Source of the DNA: Dehalococcoidia bacterium
GTDB lineage: Bacteria > Chloroflexota > Dehalococcoidia > Dehalococcoidales > RBG-16-60-22
Assembly (NCBI GenBank): GCA_030613665.1
Contig: JAUWLN010000100.1
Coordinates: 1 to 6,280, forward strand
Direction of reading: 5' to 3'
Length of the DNA: 6,280 bases
Shown piece after piece: positions 1-6,280 of this stretch. The notes beneath the pieces were generated by a model. The model saw nothing but the letters and a program-made list of their open reading frames with translations, did no database searches and had not been told where the DNA came from. Numbering within the stretch: the first letter of the stretch is position 1; each line of letters starts with the position of its first letter. The translations under genes and the position numbers were made by a program.

Positions 1-1
1 C

Positions 2-3000
2 GATAAGTGCGGAGTTGAAGTGGCACGGGCCAAGGTGCGCCGCGAACGCATGGGACATATCGAACTGGCCTGTCCAGTGAGTCATATCTGGTTTGCCAAA
101 GGAACTCCCAGCCGCCTGGGGCTTCTGCTTGACCTTTCGCCCCGCAGTCTGGAACACGTGCTTTATTTCTCCAATTACATCGTAACTGAGATTGATGAAG
201 CAGCACGCCAGGAAGCTATCAAACAATCGGAGGAGAGCGCCGCCAGCGACATTGCCGAACGCCAAAAAGCTGTTGACGAAAGAGTTGCCCAGATGGAGCA
301 GGAAGAAGCAAGCGTTGAGGACGTCAATCAGCTGCGGCGTCATTCCACCGAGGAAAAGATACAGCTTGAGGAAAAAACAGCCAGCACGATAGAACAGCTC
401 AAAAACCTGCGCGTGAAAGTGTTACTCAATGAGAGCCAGTACCACGAATTGAAACAACAGTATGGCGAGGTTTTTAAAGCCGGAATGGGAGCGGAAGCCG
501 TCCTGCAGATTATAAAGGATATAGACCTGGACCAGCTACGCAATAACCTGATCCAGGAAACCCAGTCCTCCTCCGGACAGAGGCGCAAGAAAGCAAGCAA
601 GCAGTTGCGAGTGGTGGATGCCTTCCGCAACAGCGGCAATAAACCGGAATGGATGATCATAACGGTTCTGCCCGTGCTCCCCCCCGACCTGCGTCCCATG
701 GTACAGCTGGACGGCGGCAGATTCGCCACCAGCGACCTTAATGACCTGTACCGGCGTGTCATTAACCGCAACAATCGCCTGCGCCATCTGATTGATATCG
801 GCGCCCCGGAGATAATCATCCGCAACGAGAAACGGATGTTACAGGAGGCTGTTGACTCCCTTATCGACAATGGCCGCCGCGGCCGAGCGATTTCGGTAAG
901 CGGCAATCATAAACTGAAATCCCTGTCCGACATGCTCCGTGGTAAACAGGGGCGTTTCCGCCAGAATTTGCTGGGGAAGAGGGTCGACTACAGCGGTCGT
1001 TCCGTCATCATAGTCGGTCCGGAACTCGCATTGCACCAGTGCGGTCTGCCGAGAAGAATGGCTCTGGAGCTCTTCAAACCATTTGTTATGCACCGTCTGG
1101 TAATGCAGGGACTTGCCCCGAATATCAAGAGTGCCCGGCGCCTTGTCGAGCGAGCCAAACCAGAAGTATTCGATATACTCGAAGAAGTGGTAAAAGAACG
1201 CCCGGTCTGGCTAAACCGAGCTCCTACCCTGCACCGACTCAGCATCCAGGCCTTTGAACCCGTGCTCATTGACGGCAGCGCCATCCAGATTCACCCGCTG
1301 GTCTGCTCAGCGTTTAACGCCGATTTTGATGGCGACCAGATGGCCTGCCATATCCCGCTTTCCAAAGCCGCGGTACGCGAAGCGAGAGAGCTTGCGCTCA
1401 GCCAGAATAACATGCTTTTGCCTAGCAGCGGTGACCCAACAATCACTCCTACCCTTGACATGGTCTTTGGCTGCTACTACCTCACCACAGAAAGACCCGG
1501 GAGCAATGGAGAAGGCAGGCGATTTGGGAGTTTTGATGAAGCCAGGCTTGCCTATGAGCTGGACAATATCGACCTCAGGGCTAAAATCCTGGTCAGAGAC
1601 CAGAGCCGGGATGGACAGGATATAGAGCCAACGGCTGGCCGCATTATCTTCAATGAGGTCCTCCCTCCGGAGATTGGCTACCAGAACAAGGTGATGGACA
1701 AGTCCGGACTCAAGCAGATTGTCTCGGAGTGCTGCCGGATACTCAAAAATGAAGACACCGCCAGAGTTCTGGACAGCATCAAGCGGCTGGGTTTCCGCTA
1801 CGCTACCAAGTCCGGCATCACCATTGCCATGAATGATATTGAGGTGCCGGAAAGCAAGGCCAAGATGCTCGATGAGGCGGAGGAGAGGATAGCCATTATT
1901 GATAACCAGCTCAACCGCGGTCTGATAACCGAGGACGAGCGATATAACAGCATCGTCGGTGTCTGGATGGAAACCATGGACCGGATTACCAAGACCATAT
2001 CAGATACCCTTGACCGCTTCGGCGGCATCCACATGATGGCCACTTCCGGGGCCAAAGGTAATATCACCCAGATAACACAGATGGCCGGCATGCGCGGTCT
2101 TATGACCGACCCTTCCGGTAAAATCATTGACTACCCCATCAAAACCAGCCTGCGTGAAGGACATACCGTTCTGGAGTACTTTATCTCCACGCATGGCGCA
2201 CGAAAAGGCCTGGCCGATACGGCGCTTAGAACTTCGGAAAGCGGTTATCTCACCCGCCGACTCATCGATGTATCCCAGGACGTTATTATTTGTCAAGAGG
2301 ACTGCGGTACTGTAGACGGCATCTGGATTTCAGAGCCGAAAGAAAAAGCACTGCTGCCACCGTTTACCGAGCGTATCACCGGCAGACTGGCGGCAAGCCA
2401 GGTAGTCCATCCGAAAACCGGAGAGGTCATCGTTGACCGCAATGAAGAGATAGATGAGCACAAGGCAGCGGAAATAATTGCTGCCGGAATTAACCGGGTG
2501 CACACCAGGTCGCCTCTGTCCTGCCAGTCCAAGCGGGGTACCTGCCAGATGTGCTACAACCAGGACCTGTCCCGCGGCAAGCCGGTTGAACTCAATACAG
2601 CGGTAGGAATCATCGCCGCCCAGAGCATTGGCGAACCGGGCACCCAGCTGACGCTGCGTACCTTCCACACCGGCGGGGTGGCCGGTCTTGATATCACCAG
2701 CGGTCTACCCCGGGTGGAGGAGCTCTTTGAAGCCAGAAACCCCAAAGGTCCGGCCATTATAGCCGAAATAGACGGCATGGCCGATGTTATTCAGGATGAT
2801 AAAGGCAGGAGGGTTAAAATTACCAGCTCCGAGACTTATCGTGACGAATACACCCTGCCTGCCCGCTGGCAGGTTATGGCTAATGATGGACAGTTTGTGG
2901 ATAGCGGCACGGTGCTCGCGATTCCACCGGCTGCCAAGGAAACCAAGGGTAAAACCAAAACCAAAACACCATCAAAAGAAACTCAACCAATTACCGCACG

Positions 3001-3826
3001 CATCGCCGGCGAGGTTAGCAGCAAAAAAGGTCATCTCTTCATCAGTTATGAAGAACAGGAGGAACGCGAGTATGTTATCCCCAGCGCCACTGGCATCAGA
3101 GTCCAGGCCGGGGATACGGTGCGTGCCGGCCAGCAGCTAACCGATGGCTCGGTGAACCCACAGGATATCCTGCGCATTCTCGGCCGCGAGGCAGTGCAGC
3201 AATACCTGGTTGATGAAGTCCAGAAAGTGTACCGTTCTCAGGGTGTAAACATAAACGACAAGCACATCGAGATAATCGTCCATCAGATGCTTACTAAAGT
3301 GCGCGTTGATTCCGCTGGCGACACCGACCTGGTACCGGAGGAACTTGTGGACAAGTTTATCTACGAGGACATTAATGCCAAGGTACTGGCAGAAGGTGGT
3401 GAACCGGCCACCGCGCACACGGTACTTCTGGGCATAACGAGAGCATCTTTGAATACGGGTAGCTGGCTGGCAGCCGCTTCCTTTCAGGAAACAACGCGCG
3501 TGCTCACCGAGGCGGCTGTTTACGGTAAGATAGACAAGCTTGTCGGTCTTAAAGAAAACGTCATCATCGGGAAACTGATTCCCGCTCATTATCAATATCT
3601 GGAAGACCTGCTGGCCGCACAAGCAGAAGAAGATGAGGCAAAAAGGAAACTGTCCTTTGGCGAGATGCCCGAAAAGATATCAGGCCCAATGGTCGCTGAG
3701 ACACCAGAAGAACTCCTGAACCAGCTGCTCGGCGAAGAGAAGCAGGAAAACTCCAGCCCGTCACCCGCGGAAGAGGAAACAAGCCCGACGGGTGGCGAAG
3801 ATAATGAGCTGAAGTCAGAGAACTAA
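2..3826 (+). CDS. rpoC: DNA-directed RNA polymerase subunit beta' (5' end outside window)
   Basis: This is the catalytic beta' subunit of RNA polymerase. The frame is open from base 2, and the first residues (DKCGVEV) match the last cysteine of the N-terminal zinc ribbon, so about 85 residues lie upstream and the GTG at 20 is not the start. In window numbering, a long Glu/Gln/Lys-rich predicted coiled coil (about residues 66-140) is inserted before the conserved clamp. The rudder and switch region (NGRRGRA, GKRVDYSGRSVI) follows. NADFDGDQM at 439-447 carries the three Mg-binding aspartates. The bridge helix is at about 726-755, the second zinc site is C768, C841, C848 and C851, and the trigger-loop motif QSIGEPGTQLTLRTFHTGG is at 874-892. 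After it, two similar beta-rich modules (about 918-975 and 997-1053) flank a Lys/Thr linker. The conserved C-terminal core ends near GLKENVIIGKLIP, followed by an acidic tail of about 70 residues. All catalytic motifs are intact. rpoB is expected just upstream. ruvB follows after 16 bases. Confidence 0.98.
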   Translation, partial: DKCGVEVARAKVRRERMGHIELACPVSHIWFAKGTPSRLGLLLDLSPRSLEHVLYFSNYIVTEIDEAARQEAIKQSEESAASDIAERQKAVDERVAQMEQEEASVEDVNQLRRHSTEEKIQLEEKTASTIEQLKNLRVKVLLNESQYHELKQQYGEVFKAGMGAEAVLQIIKDIDLDQLRNNLIQETQSSSGQRRKKASKQLRVVDAFRNSGNKPEWMIITVLPVLPPDLRPMVQLDGGRFATSDLNDLYRRVINRNNRLRHLIDIGAPEIIIRNEKRMLQEAVDSLIDNGRRGRAISVSGNHKLKSLSDMLRGKQGRFRQNLLGKRVDYSGRSVIIVGPELALHQCGLPRRMALELFKPFVMHRLVMQGLAPNIKSARRLVERAKPEVFDILEEVVKERPVWLNRAPTLHRLSIQAFEPVLIDGSAIQIHPLVCSAFNADFDGDQMACHIPLSKAAVREARELALSQNNMLLPSSGDPTITPTLDMVFGCYYLTTERPGSNGEGRRFGSFDEARLAYELDNIDLRAKILVRDQSRDGQDIEPTAGRIIFNEVLPPEIGYQNKVMDKSGLKQIVSECCRILKNEDTARVLDSIKRLGFRYATKSGITIAMNDIEVPESKAKMLDEAEERIAIIDNQLNRGLITEDERYNSIVGVWMETMDRITKTISDTLDRFGGIHMMATSGAKGNITQITQMAGMRGLMTDPSGKIIDYPIKTSLREGHTVLEYFISTHGARKGLADTALRTSESGYLTRRLIDVSQDVIICQEDCGTVDGIWISEPKEKALLPPFTERITGRLAASQVVHPKTGEVIVDRNEEIDEHKAAEIIAAGINRVHTRSPLSCQSKRGTCQMCYNQDLSRGKPVELNTAVGIIAAQSIGEPGTQLTLRTFHTGGVAGLDITSGLPRVEELFEARNPKGPAIIAEIDGMADVIQDDKGRRVKITSSETYRDEYTLPARWQVMANDGQFVDSGTVLAIPPAAKETKGKTKTKTPSKETQPITARIAGEVSSKKGHLFISYEEQEEREYVIPSATGIRVQAGDTVRAGQQLTDGSVNPQDILRILGREAVQQYLVDEVQKVYRSQGVNINDKHIEIIVHQMLTKVRVDSAGDTDLVPEELVDKFIYEDINAKVLAEGGEPATAHTVLLGITRASLNTGSWLAAASFQETTRVLTEAAVYGKIDKLVGLKENVIIGKLIPAHYQYLEDLLAAQAEEDEAKRKLSFGEMPEKISGPMVAETPEELLNQLLGEEKQENSSPSPAEEETSPTGGEDNELKSEN

Positions 3827-3827
3827 C

Positions 3828-3835
3828 GGGGGTGA
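3828..3835 (+). promoter_or_regulatory. Shine-Dalgarno of ruvB, decides its start
   Basis: GGGGGTGA matches the anti-Shine-Dalgarno complement GGAGGTGA with one G for A. It begins two bases after the rpoC stop codon. Seven bases separate it from the ATA at 3843, an ordinary spacing. The other in-frame ATA codons, at 3852 and 3855, are 16 and 19 bases away, too far. The GTG overlapping this motif (3832) opens a frame that stops at TAG after three more codons, so it does not start ruvB. Confidence 0.75.
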
Positions 3836-3842
3836 GGTTTAA

Positions 3843-4865
3843 ATAGCTCGCATAATATCGGGTAAACCAAGTGCCGAAGATGCTCCCCTCGACACCAACC
3901 TCCGGCCGCGCCGTCTCGATGAGTTCGTCGGGCAGGAAAAGATCAAAGGCAACATGAGCATTGCTATCGCCGCGGCCAAAGGCAGAGGTGAGGCACTTGA
4001 CCATGTGTTGCTTTACGGGCCACCCGGACTGGGAAAGACGACCCTCGCCCACATCATTGCCGCTGAAATGGGGGTGAACTTCAGGGTTACCTCCGGGCCT
4101 GCCATCGAACGCACTGGCGACCTCGCCGCTATACTGACCAACCTGCACGAGCATGATATCCTCTTCATCGATGAAATCCACCGCCTCAGCCGCGCCGTTG
4201 AGGAAATCCTTTACCCGGCGATGGAGGAATTCGCCCTGGACATCATTATCGGCAAGGGTACCGGAGCCAGAAGCCTGCGCCTCAACCTGCCCGGTTTCAC
4301 ACTTATCGGTGCCACCACACGCTTCGCCATGCTCAGCCCGCCCCTGCGCGACCGCTTTGGCAATGTCTACCGACTTGATTTTTACGACCAGGAATCAATA
4401 GAGTCAATCCTGCACCGCTCCGCCCGCATTCTGCAGATTAAAGCAGAGGGCGAAGGGCTGAAGGAAGTCGCCCGCCGCGCCAGAGGGACACCACGCGTGG
4501 CCAACCGGCTGCTCAGGCGAGTCAGAGACTACGCCCAGGTAATGGGTGATGGTGTAGCTACCCACGCAGTAGCAATCGAAGCACTGGCCAAGCTTGAAGT
4601 AGATTCCATCGGTCTGGATGAAATCGACCATAAGCTGCTGCGGACGATTGTGGAGAAATTCAACGGCGGCCCGGTCGGTCTTGAGCCCCTGGCCGCCGCC
4701 ATCAGCGAAGACTCAGATACTATTATGGATGTCTATGAACCCTACCTGCTGCAGCTGGGTTTCATGGAGCGCACACCCCGTGGCCGCACTGCAACCCGGC
4801 TGGCCTACCAGCACCTCGGGCTGCCCTATAACAAAGAGAAGCCTCCCCAGAGAACCCTTTTTTAA
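3843..4865 (+). CDS. ruvB: Holliday junction branch migration ATPase RuvB, apparent ATA start
   Basis: RuvB is the AAA+ hexameric motor that drives branch migration of Holliday junctions with RuvA during recombinational repair. Counted from the ATA at 3843 the protein has 340 residues, normal for the family. The N-terminal LRPRRLDEFVGQ block precedes Walker A (GPPGLGKTT, 59-67). Walker B is DEIH at 110-113, sensor 1 GATTR at 156-160, and the arginine-finger segment PLRDRFG at 167-173. The sensor 2 region GTPRVANRLLRR is at 215-226. The winged-helix domain has GGPVGLEPLA and ends in TPRGRTATRLAYQHLG. The frame has a TAA at 3840-3842 and no ATG, GTG or TTG before ATG 3954, which would delete the conserved N-terminal block. 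The ATA sits at good distance from a strong Shine-Dalgarno, and one base change (A to G at 3845) would give an ordinary MARIISGKPS start. ruvB follows rpoC by 16 bases, so it probably shares the rpoC transcript. ruvA and ruvC are not in the window. The protein ends in QRTLF. Confidence 0.95.
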   Translation: MARIISGKPSAEDAPLDTNLRPRRLDEFVGQEKIKGNMSIAIAAAKGRGEALDHVLLYGPPGLGKTTLAHIIAAEMGVNFRVTSGPAIERTGDLAAILTNLHEHDILFIDEIHRLSRAVEEILYPAMEEFALDIIIGKGTGARSLRLNLPGFTLIGATTRFAMLSPPLRDRFGNVYRLDFYDQESIESILHRSARILQIKAEGEGLKEVARRARGTPRVANRLLRRVRDYAQVMGDGVATHAVAIEALAKLEVDSIGLDEIDHKLLRTIVEKFNGGPVGLEPLAAAISEDSDTIMDVYEPYLLQLGFMERTPRGRTATRLAYQHLGLPYNKEKPPQRTLF

Positions 4866-4870
4866 ACCGG

Positions 4871-5749
4871 CTAAAGGCCTCCCAATGTAGCGAACTGCGC
4901 CTGCGCGTCGTAGTTGTAGTCCTTGGCAGAGCTGAGCCGTAACTCATCCGGCATACTTACCAGAGGTTCCCCTTTGATTGACTTTACAAGCTCAAAGGCT
5001 TTCTCCACCCGTTTCTCATCACCCTCCAGTGCCAGCACTATCGCACCCTCGGAACCACCGACGCCACCGGAGCCGAGGTGATACGCCCGGGCACCGGTCA
5101 TCACGCCGATTGCCTGAATTTCGGTAAGCACCTTGCCCAGAACTACCGGCATCAGCCTTGCCGGCAGCCCCATGGTATATTTGTAATAATAGACACCGGT
5201 ATGCCTGGATGATTCAATCACCGATGTTACCAGCTTCTCCAGCCCTATCGGCATGATAAGGTGTGAGCCGCGCGGTGTCACAATCGGCCAGCACATGCCA
5301 ATGGTGCCGCCTTTCAAACTGGCTGCGAAAACACCGGCATTACCATCCATATCAATGGCATTGCCTCCCTTGATGAAGACGTCATCCGGGCCGAAATCAA
5401 GTATCTCCACGTTGGAATCGGCCCCTTCCACCACCTTTCCCTTGCGGACAACATGCCAGGTGCAGGGTGGTGCACAAGCAGTGCTATTGGTTATACCATT
5501 GCAGACGAGCCCCGCCGTCTGACTGGCTTTGTTCTCTATCTTTATCCCGAAGAGCTCTTCGCTGACGAAGGCATTGGTGATACCGCGGCCGATGATAATC
5601 ATACCGTTCTTATAAGCGTTCTGCACTTCGGGTAGCGCTACCGTGGCTTTAGCCAGCAGCCTTCTTGACTCCGCCGGATTCAGCACCACCAGGGCCTTAA
5701 TCTGCTTCTGTCCGGGCTCGGGCTGTGGATACTCTACTTCGTAAAACAA
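4871..5749 (-). CDS. Conserved-looking protein of unknown function, TTG start
   Basis: I do not recognise a named family. The 292-residue protein is soluble-looking, with no signal peptide or clear membrane segment, and alternates predicted beta strands with helices. Visible blocks from the TTG start are: LLAKATVALPEVQNA (31-45), then MIIIGRGITNAFVSEELFG (50-68); a Cys/His cluster C83-x8-C92-x3-C96-x2-H99; FIKGGNAIDMDGNAGVFAAS (125-144), then KGGTIGMC with C153; MPIGLEKLV (166-174); and a glycine-rich stretch HLGSGGVGGSEGAIVLALEG (224-243) leading into a helix. The composition and the GGNAIDMDGNAGV block faintly recall NagB/RpiA/CoA-transferase-like alpha/beta folds, but this is only a suggestion. 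The TTG at 5749 is chosen because AAGGAGG lies six bases upstream and a promoter -10 sits at 5783-5778. The ATG at 5797, which would add 16 residues, lies upstream of the predicted transcript start. The gene stands alone, divergent from queH and convergent with ruvB with a 5-base gap. Codon use and GC resemble the neighbours, so it looks native. Confidence 0.9.
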   Translation of the reverse strand: MFYEVEYPQPEPGQKQIKALVVLNPAESRRLLAKATVALPEVQNAYKNGMIIIGRGITNAFVSEELFGIKIENKASQTAGLVCNGITNSTACAPPCTWHVVRKGKVVEGADSNVEILDFGPDDVFIKGGNAIDMDGNAGVFAASLKGGTIGMCWPIVTPRGSHLIMPIGLEKLVTSVIESSRHTGVYYYKYTMGLPARLMPVVLGKVLTEIQAIGVMTGARAYHLGSGGVGGSEGAIVLALEGDEKRVEKAFELVKSIKGEPLVSMPDELRLSSAKDYNYDAQAQFATLGGL

Positions 5750-5755
5750 TTGCCG

Positions 5756-5762
5756 CCTCCTT
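5756..5762 (-). promoter_or_regulatory. Shine-Dalgarno of the unknown minus-strand gene
   Basis: On the minus strand AAGGAGG is followed by CGGCAA and then TTG at 5749, a near-perfect ribosome binding site with six-base spacing. It lies inside the longest open frame, so the protein must start at the TTG rather than at ATG 5797. Confidence 0.85.
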
Positions 5763-5777
5763 AAGGGAATTTGTCTT

Positions 5778-5805
5778 ATTCTAGCATTTTTCAACATTTA
5801 TGCAA
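5778..5805 (-). promoter_or_regulatory. Sigma70-type promoter with extended -10 for the unknown gene
   Basis: On the minus strand, TTGCAT (5805-5800) is followed by a 16-base spacer and TAGAAT (5783-5778). The -10 matches TATAAT in five of six positions and is preceded by TGC, making an extended -10 (TGCTAGAAT). The -35 matches TTGACA in only its first three bases, which the extended -10 may offset. A transcript would begin near 5771, leaving a leader of about 22 bases with the Shine-Dalgarno in it. The assignment is by eye. Confidence 0.6.
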
Positions 5806-5838
5806 AATCTGATGCGGTAAAACAGTAAATTTTGCATA
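5799..5838. repeat. Perfect 10-bp inverted repeat in the divergent promoter region
   Basis: TATGCAAAAT (5799-5808) and its exact reverse complement ATTTTGCATA (5829-5838) are separated by 20 bases, with arm centres 30 bases apart, close to three helical turns. Each arm contains the TTGCAT used as the -35 element of the promoter on its side. It could be an operator for a symmetric regulator, or simply two mirrored promoters. Confidence 0.7.
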
Positions 5839-5861
5839 CCGCCATTCCCATTGTCTACAAT
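5832..5861 (+). promoter_or_regulatory. Sigma70-type promoter for queH
   Basis: TTGCAT (5832-5837), an 18-base spacer and TACAAT (5856-5861, five of six matches to TATAAT) point toward queH. The expected transcript start is about 5868-5869, only two or three bases before the ATG at 5871. The -35 is weak (first three bases match) and identical to the -35 of the divergent promoter. Confidence 0.55.
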
Positions 5862-5870
5862 ATATTAATT

Positions 5871-6280
5871 ATGAAATCAGTACTGCTACACGCCTGCTGC
5901 GCACACTGCGCCGCCTACACCATCAATCACTGGCGGGAACAGGGGTATAATATCAGTGCTTTCTGGTACAATCCGAATATTCACCCTTACACAGAACACG
6001 AGCAACGCCTGGAGGCGATGAAAGCATTGACAGCTCAATCAACGGTTCCCTTGATTACCAGCGAAGGGTACGAAATCATCGATTACTTCCGCCAGGTAGT
6101 CGGCCATGAAGACGAACGCTGCCAGCACTGCTTCCGGATGCGTCTCTCCCGGACCGCCCGGGTTGCCCGTGAAAAGCACTTCGACGCTTTTACCGCCACG
6201 TTGCTTATCAGTCCCCCTCAGAAGCACGACCTTCTCCGCGAAATCGGAGCCGGCAGTGCCGGGGACACAGGGGTTGAATT
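5871..6280 (+). CDS. queH: Epoxyqueuosine reductase QueH (3' end outside window)
   Basis: QueH (DUF208 family) reduces epoxyqueuosine to queuosine in tRNA, the last step of queuosine synthesis, using an iron-sulfur cluster and a further iron instead of the cobalamin used by the unrelated QueG. The 136 residues seen start MKSVLLHACCAHCA, giving the N-terminal Cys pair C9-C10 plus C13. The family pattern continues with FWYNPNIHPYTEHEQRL (31-47), the second Cys pair in CQHCFRMRLSRTA (C84, C87), and the TATLLISPPQKHDLLREIG block (108-126). The frame is open to the window edge and breaks off at GVE, where the family normally continues into a short C-terminal part, so probably 40-80 residues are missing. 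The ATG at 5871 puts the HACC motif at the usual place near the N terminus. The next ATG (6018) would remove it. There is no Shine-Dalgarno before the ATG. The gene is divergent from the unknown minus-strand gene. Confidence 0.93.
   Translation, partial: MKSVLLHACCAHCAAYTINHWREQGYNISAFWYNPNIHPYTEHEQRLEAMKALTAQSTVPLITSEGYEIIDYFRQVVGHEDERCQHCFRMRLSRTARVAREKHFDAFTATLLISPPQKHDLLREIGAGSAGDTGVE

Noticed and set aside
340..906. 188-codon minus-strand open frame inside rpoC
   Set aside because: It is antisense to the conserved rpoC clamp region, is rich in Arg and Ser as expected of a shadow of GC-biased codons, and shows no family signal.
3824..3860. rpoC-ruvB fusion through programmed frameshifting
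   Set aside because: The ruvB frame is closed by TAA at 3840-3842 between the two genes, and there is no slippery site; separate translation from the Shine-Dalgarno explains the layout.
3564..4181. 205-codon minus-strand open frame crossing the rpoC-ruvB junction
   Set aside because: It lies opposite two well-supported genes, its translation has no recognisable motif, and its start has no good ribosome binding site; it is a shadow frame.
3954..4865. ruvB starting at ATG 3954
   Set aside because: It would remove 37 residues including the conserved LRPRRLDEFVGQ block, and it lacks a Shine-Dalgarno at suitable distance.
4840..4885. Possible terminator hairpin using AAGCCTCC and AAGGCCTCC near the T run
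   Set aside because: These are similar direct copies rather than complementary arms, so they do not form a stem.
5814..5842. Second inverted repeat GCGGTA / TACCGC
   Set aside because: Arms are only six bases with a 17-base loop and overlap the stronger 10-bp repeat; this could easily be chance.
6039..6227. 62-codon minus-strand frame opposite queH
   Set aside because: It is antisense to conserved QueH motifs with no independent support.

Overview
The window reads as an ordinary chromosomal stretch from a bacterium. It carries four protein genes, two of them cut by the window edges, and I find no RNA gene, mobile element or CRISPR array. The moderately GC-rich coding DNA, an RNA polymerase beta' subunit with a long coiled-coil insertion after the zinc ribbon, and a QueH-type queuosine enzyme would fit Chloroflexota (perhaps a Dehalococcoidia-like lineage). 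That placement is an inference from general resemblance; no search was run.

Layout. Bases 2-3826 (+) hold most of rpoC (RNA polymerase beta'), entering the window at the last cysteine of the N-terminal zinc ribbon. Sixteen bases later, ruvB (+, 3843-4865, Holliday-junction branch-migration motor) follows in the same direction, probably on the same transcript. Its expected start codon reads ATA rather than ATG, directly behind a strong ribosome binding site. ruvB ends tail-to-tail, five bases from a minus-strand gene (4871-5749) for a conserved-looking protein of 292 residues that I cannot name. A 121-base AT-rich divergent intergenic region (5750-5870) follows. Then queH (+, from 5871, epoxyqueuosine reductase of tRNA queuosine synthesis) runs off the right edge.

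The divergent region holds two recognisable sigma70-type promoters facing outward. Their -35 elements are the two arms of a perfect 10-bp inverted repeat, so the unknown gene and queH may share control or compete for polymerase. The promoter of the unknown gene also fixes its start at a TTG codon behind a near-perfect Shine-Dalgarno, well inside the longest reading frame. queH, by contrast, looks leaderless or almost so.

I see no clear new multi-gene system. The points most worth a second look are the AUA start of ruvB, the unnamed protein with a Cys/His cluster, the mirrored divergent promoters, and two lineage-type elaborations inside rpoC (a coiled-coil insertion and an apparent doubled beta-barrel module with a Lys/Thr linker).
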